Part shown: positions 60,937-64,000 of the stretch, in pieces
Layout: each line of letters begins with the position of its first letter
How positions within the stretch are numbered: the first letter of the stretch is position 1
NCBI GenBank assembly: GCA_900766135.1
Contig: CAAFUF010000006.1
Coordinates: 115,927 to 179,926, forward strand
Length of the DNA: 64,000 bases
Direction: 5' to 3'
DNA from: Paenibacillaceae bacterium
GTDB lineage: Bacteria; Bacillota; Bacilli; Paenibacillales; Paenibacillaceae
Notes under the pieces: model-generated
Seen by the model: only the letters and a program-made list of their open reading frames with translations
What the model was told of the DNA's origin: nothing
Database searches by the model: none
Program-made: the position numbers and the translations under genes

Positions 60937-62595
60937 GTGCCAGAGCATTCGGAGATCGTAATAACACGTAAGCAATTATACGATGAAATCTGGGAAATGT
61001 CTGTCGCCGGAGTAGCCAAAAAATATAATCTTCCCTATGCTCATCTAATGAAACAGATTAAGGAAGCTGGCATTCCGATTCCTCCGTCCGGATACTGGAC
61101 CAAGCTCAATTTCAACAAGCCTGTAACCAAACTGGAACTACCGGAACCGGCGGATGAGAGGATTTTCATTTACAGAACCGTACCGGCCGCTCGTAAAAAG
61201 AAACATCGAGCGATTTCTGAAAAGGATTCCGTTAGAGCGGAGATGGAAACAGCTGTCGGCGAATCTTCACCAACGCTTGAATCTTCTGTGTTACTAGTCG
61301 AGGAACAGACACCGTCCGTTTCAGTAGACGATACCAGCGAATCTACTCAAACGGTCGGACAACCTGAAACGTACGAGCAATCTGGACAAACCTACAATAT
61401 TTATGACAGAGAAACCTTGTACAAAGAAGTATGGATGGTGCCGGTAACCGAAGTAGCGAAAAGATATGGTGTCTCGGATGTTGCGATCCGTAAAGTCTGC
61501 CAGTCCTTTGATATTCCCACACCTCCGGTCGGATACTGGGCCAAGCTTCGTGCGGGTAAACTGGTTAATCCAATACCACTCCCGATAAGCAGCAAGCCCG
61601 CTAAGAAATCAGGCGTAAGAACCGGAACTGAGTATACACCTCAGATTGAAAAAGAGACTCTCGCATTTCTGAATGAGAAAGAGAGAACAGTCGTGCTTTC
61701 CACTGCAACACAAATCAGGATACCTAACGAAAACGCGAAGATGCACCCAACAATTGTTGCTCATCGCAAAGAAGTCATGGAATGGAAAAAAAAACGCAAA
61801 GAACAAGAAGCAATAGGCTTCAATCGGCGTGCCAAGGATTCTCCTCTCTTTCTTGCCGACACGGTGTCCGAAGAAACATTACCTCGGGTGTTACATATAA
61901 TTGATGCGCTAATCAAAGCCATGGAGCCGTTAGGATGTTCGCTTACCAGCGATCTTAAATTTATAGTCAACGGGGAAACTGTCTCTATATCGGTTTCAGA
62001 AGCGCAAGACGAGGTCAAGCATATTCCCACGAAAGAAGAAAATATGCAGCTTCTGAAATATGAGGAAGACAAGCGCCGCAGTTCATGGGCGTCAAAGCCA
62101 AAAATCAGAAAGTATGACTATGTTTACAATGGCCGAATCAGCTTTTCAATATATGCCGCAAAAAACTTTCGCGATTGCAAATCATACGTCATCGAAGATC
62201 GCCTTGGCGATATCATGATTGCGTTTTACGAAGCTTCCGATATTCGCCGACAAAAGCGCGAGGCCCGCGAGGAAGCTGAACGTAAACGCCAGGAAGAAGA
62301 GCGGCGAAAAGAGGAGCGAAGACAACGCTTTAATGCTGAAGTGGAGCAAACGCTCGCTTTGGAAAATCTTTCGGAGGACTACGATACCGCCTGCAAAATA
62401 AGGCGTTATATTGCCGCAGTGGAGGCATCCGGAAACCTCGATCCCAAGTCGATGAAGTGGGTGGAATGGGCGAAAGCCAAAGCGGACTGGTATGACCCAA
62501 CGATCGCGAGAGAAGACGAATTTTTCGGAAAACGCGATCATGAAAAGAACTCGGATCAGAAGAAGCTGGAGCGCAACAGCTACAAATGGTGGTGA
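60937..62595 (+). CDS. Large protein with two GYWxKL-type HTH-like domains, unknown
   Basis: 552-aa protein. A domain of about 50 aa occurs twice: ITRKQLYDEIWEMSVAGVAKKYNL to PPSGYWTKL, and YDRETLYKEVWMVPVTEVAKRYGV to PPVGYWAKLRAGK. Each contains a helix-turn-helix-like core (VAKxY...). The rest has a Lys/Arg/Glu coiled-coil (about 480-530). The frame is open upstream to GTG 60775, but GTG 60937 has a perfect AAGGAGGTG five bases before it and is preferred. Proteins with the GYWAKL motif are widespread but uncharacterised. DNA binding is likely. Confidence 0.55.
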   Translation: MPEHSEIVITRKQLYDEIWEMSVAGVAKKYNLPYAHLMKQIKEAGIPIPPSGYWTKLNFNKPVTKLELPEPADERIFIYRTVPAARKKKHRAISEKDSVRAEMETAVGESSPTLESSVLLVEEQTPSVSVDDTSESTQTVGQPETYEQSGQTYNIYDRETLYKEVWMVPVTEVAKRYGVSDVAIRKVCQSFDIPTPPVGYWAKLRAGKLVNPIPLPISSKPAKKSGVRTGTEYTPQIEKETLAFLNEKERTVVLSTATQIRIPNENAKMHPTIVAHRKEVMEWKKKRKEQEAIGFNRRAKDSPLFLADTVSEETLPRVLHIIDALIKAMEPLGCSLTSDLKFIVNGETVSISVSEAQDEVKHIPTKEENMQLLKYEEDKRRSSWASKPKIRKYDYVYNGRISFSIYAAKNFRDCKSYVIEDRLGDIMIAFYEASDIRRQKREAREEAERKRQEEERRKEERRQRFNAEVEQTLALENLSEDYDTACKIRRYIAAVEASGNLDPKSMKWVEWAKAKADWYDPTIAREDEFFGKRDHEKNSDQKKLERNSYKWW

Positions 62596-62608
62596 AGGGC
62601 AGGCAGAT

Positions 62609-62651
62609 CAAAGCAAGCGGACTATCTCTAGGTTCGCTTGCTTTGTTTTTT
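62609..62651 (+). terminator. Terminator after the GYWxKL gene
   Basis: An 11-bp perfect stem CAAAGCAAGCG/CGCTTGCTTTG with a 15-base loop, followed by TTTTTT. Confidence 0.9.
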
Positions 62652-62772
62652 ATCGAGATCGTTTTCCAAAAATGTGTTCTTCACCGAACTATACTTTTAG
62701 GTTGATCCCGAATATCTCTTCTAAACAGCTCGATGTCGTACTGTTACTGCCAATCCATAATGTCCTGAACAT

Positions 62773-62807
62773 TAAAAAAGCCCTTTGGATTCCTGATCCC
62801 AAGAGCT
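62773..62807 (-). terminator. Terminator of the rRNA-tRNA operon
   Basis: On the minus strand AGCTCTTGG, a 10-base loop, CCAAAGGGCT (one bulge, one G-U), then TTTTTTAAT. It lies 13 bp after the last tRNA. Confidence 0.8.
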
Positions 62808-62819
62808 TGATTTCATTGT

Positions 62820-62901
62820 TGGTACCGGCGAGAGGACTCGAACCTCCACGGTTTCCCACTCGATTTTGAGTCGAGCGCGTCTGCCATTCCGCCACGCCGG
62901 C
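62820..62901 (-). tRNA. tRNA-Leu (CAA)
   Basis: Cloverleaf with long variable arm; acceptor GCCGGCG/CGCCGGT, anticodon loop CTCAAAA, TPsiC arm GGTTCGAGTCC, encoded CCA. Last gene of the cluster. Confidence 0.95.
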
Positions 62902-63138
62902 ACAATAAAAATATATAATTTGTCATGCTTGACTTGCATGCTACATCGAGTTATCCTCGACACACCAGCCGCGTACAACCTGACCGCGTTACATCTAAAC
63001 AAAAGCGCAGTCCTCCAAAATCGGCTGAATTTTGGGGAGTTTGGTGCGGGTCCACCGACTAAAGCGCGGTGCCCTTTTCGGAAAACCTTTATATATCAAG
63101 GAACGGAATGGTTCGGCGCGTAAAACATGAGGCGCGTA

Positions 63139-63180
63139 CAATTTTGAGTCGCGCGCGTCTGCCAATTCCGCCACACCGGC
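63139..63180 (-). pseudogene. tRNA-Leu (CAA) remnant, 5' half only
   Basis: Starts GCCGGTGTGGCGGAATTGG, keeps the D arm and anticodon loop CTCAAAA, then breaks off; the variable arm, T arm and acceptor 3' strand are missing. It duplicates the first half of the intact tRNA-Leu (CAA) 240 bp downstream in transcription. Confidence 0.8.
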
Positions 63181-63187
63181 AAAGGAA

Positions 63188-63261
63188 CGCGCCCTAAGAG
63201 ATTCGAACTCCTGACCTTTTGATTCGTAGTCAAACGCTCTATCCAGCTGAGCTAAGGGCGC
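63188..63261 (-). tRNA. tRNA-Arg (ACG)
   Basis: Acceptor GCGCCCT/AGGGCGC, anticodon loop CTACGAA, T arm GAGTTCGAATC. CCA is not encoded. Confidence 0.95.
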
Positions 63262-63270
63262 GTATGAAGA

Positions 63271-63345
63271 TGGAGCGGACGACGGGAATCGAACCCGCGA
63301 CCCTCGCCTTGGCAAGGCGATGCTCTACCGCTGAGCCACGTCCGC
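63271..63345 (-). tRNA. tRNA-Gly (GCC)
   Basis: Acceptor GCGGACG/CGTCCGC, anticodon loop TTGCCAA, T arm GGGTTCGATTCCC, encoded CCA. Confidence 0.96.
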
Positions 63346-63350
63346 ATAAA

Positions 63351-63434
63351 TGGTGCGCGTGGAGGGACTTGAACCCCCACGTCAAAGACGCTAGATCCTA
63401 AGTCTAGTGCGTCTGCCAATTCCGCCACACGCGC
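63351..63434 (-). tRNA. tRNA-Leu (TAG)
   Basis: Acceptor GCGCGTG/CACGCGC, long variable arm, anticodon loop CTTAGGA, encoded CCA. Confidence 0.96.
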
Positions 63435-63445
63435 AAGGATAAGAC

Positions 63446-63521
63446 TGGTGAGCCATGAAGGACTCGAACCTTCGACACCCTGATTAAAAGTCAGGTGCTC
63501 TACCAACTGAGCTAATGGCTC
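63446..63521 (-). tRNA. tRNA-Lys (TTT)
   Basis: Acceptor GAGCCAT/ATGGCTC, anticodon loop CTTTTAA, encoded CCA. Confidence 0.96.
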
Positions 63522-63533
63522 TTACTAAGAAAG

Positions 63534-63608
63534 TGGCTGGGGATATAGGATTCGAACCTATGCATGACGGAGTCAAAGTCCGTTGCCTTACCGCTTGGCT
63601 AATCCCCA
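63534..63608 (-). tRNA. tRNA-Gln (TTG)
   Basis: Acceptor TGGGGAT/ATCCCCA, anticodon loop CTTTGAC, encoded CCA. Confidence 0.96.
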
Positions 63609-63614
63609 ATATCA

Positions 63615-63690
63615 TGGTGGAGGCTGAGGGGATCGAACCCCCGACCCTCTGCTTGTAAGGCAGATGCTCTCCCAGCTGAGCTAAGCCTCC
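63615..63690 (-). tRNA. tRNA-Val (TAC)
   Basis: Acceptor GGAGGCT/AGCCTCC, anticodon loop CTTACAA, encoded CCA. Confidence 0.96.
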
Positions 63691-63717
63691 ATATCTGGGA
63701 TCTACATATCATGAAGA

Positions 63718-63792
63718 TGGTGACCCGTAGGGGATTCGAACCCCTGTTACCTCCGTGAAAGGGAGGTGTCTTAACCCCTTGACCAACGGGCC
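63718..63792 (-). tRNA. tRNA-Glu (TTC)
   Basis: Acceptor GGCCCGT/ACGGGTC, anticodon loop CTTTCAC, encoded CCA. Confidence 0.96.
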
Positions 63793-63803
63793 TTATGTAG
63801 AGA

Positions 63804-63876
63804 AGCTCTCAACCGGGATCGAACCGGTGACCTCATCCTTACCATGGATGCACTCTACCTACTGAGCTATGAGAGC
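63804..63876 (-). tRNA. tRNA-Thr (GGT)
   Basis: Acceptor GCTCTCA/TGAGAGC, anticodon loop ATGGTAA, CCA not encoded. Confidence 0.95.
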
Positions 63877-63879
63877 AAA

Positions 63880-63955
63880 TGGCTCCCCGAACAGGACTCG
63901 AACCTGTGACAACTCGATTAACAGTCGAGTGCTCTACCGACTGAGCTATCAGGGA
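63880..63955 (-). tRNA. tRNA-Asn (GTT)
   Basis: Acceptor TCCCTGA/TCGGGGA with one G-U, anticodon loop CTGTTAA, encoded CCA. First tRNA after 5S rRNA. Confidence 0.96.
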
Positions 63956-63960
63956 ACATT

Positions 63961-64000
63961 GCTTGGCGGCGTCCTACTCTCCCAGGACCCTTCGGTCCAA
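63961..64000 (-). rRNA. rrf: 5S rRNA, 3' end (cut by window edge)
   Basis: Minus-strand sequence ends GGGAGAGTAGGACGCCGCCAAGC, the conserved 3' end of bacterial 5S rRNA. The rest of the rRNA operon lies beyond the window. Confidence 0.92.

Noticed and set aside
62995..63315. Minus-strand frame of about 100 codons through the tRNA block
   Set aside because: It is built from tRNA-Gly, tRNA-Arg and the tRNA-Leu remnant read as codons; there is no start signal.
1..64000. CRISPR arrays and cas genes
   Set aside because: No regularly spaced repeat array and no Cas-like protein were seen; the short repeats found are operator-type 11-mers or transposon ends.

Overview
The window looks like chromosomal DNA of a spore-forming Gram-positive bacterium of the Bacillales, most likely Paenibacillaceae. 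The support is strong AGGAGG-type ribosome binding sites, frequent TTG/GTG starts, a spoIIP-type sporulation gene, LytM and NlpC/P60 wall hydrolases, and a 5S-tRNA block of the Bacillales type. The genus is an inference.

Layout. (1) 1-3.5 kb: end of a phosphate-uptake operon (pstS-pstC-pstA, minus strand) with a four-repeat Pho box, next to an OmpR-type regulator whose receiver lacks the acidic pair. (2) 3.5-9 kb: ArsR and MarR regulators, a SHOCT mini-protein, a coiled-coil LytM protein, and a cupredoxin-response regulator-kinase unit. (3) 9-45 kb: a large copper-handling island. It holds copZ-copA under a CsoR-type promoter, csoR, a Cys-rich four-helix copper store (Csp), a NusG-II/CopZ-like protein operon, two more OmpR-type two-component systems, YVTN beta-propeller proteins, His/Met-rich mini-proteins, a second-type Lgt, two multicopper oxidases, a Met/His-tailed lipoprotein, three NlpC/P60 peptidases, two membrane-embedded spermidine-synthase-like proteins, a BlaI/M56 pair and a CPH-type copB. 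(4) 46.2-53.7 kb: a complete but decayed Tn3-family transposon, flanked by 38-bp inverted repeats and a TTTTA target duplication, that carries cadCA and a methyltransferase and splits a spoIIP-like gene. (5) 54-56.5 kb: a 7TM-type histidine kinase/NarL regulator pair behind a cyclic-di-GMP-I riboswitch. (6) 57-62.6 kb: accessory genes of unknown function, including an EVE-like protein. (7) 62.8-64 kb: ten tRNA genes plus one tRNA-Leu remnant behind a 5S rRNA gene, i.e. the tail of an rRNA operon on the minus strand.

How it fits together. Copper is probably pumped out of the cytosol by CopA and CopB, buffered by CopZ, Csp and the CopZ-like Fe-S protein, and oxidised or bound outside by multicopper oxidases, a cupredoxin and Met/His-rich lipoproteins anchored through Lgt. 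Four layers of control can be read from the DNA: CsoR boxes, TACA-N3-TGTA boxes next to blaI, and two different 11-bp-period direct-repeat motifs that suggest OmpR-family regulators. The repeats tie scattered transcription units, including the LytM protein and the oxidases, into shared regulons.

All functional names rest on reading of motifs; no database search was possible.
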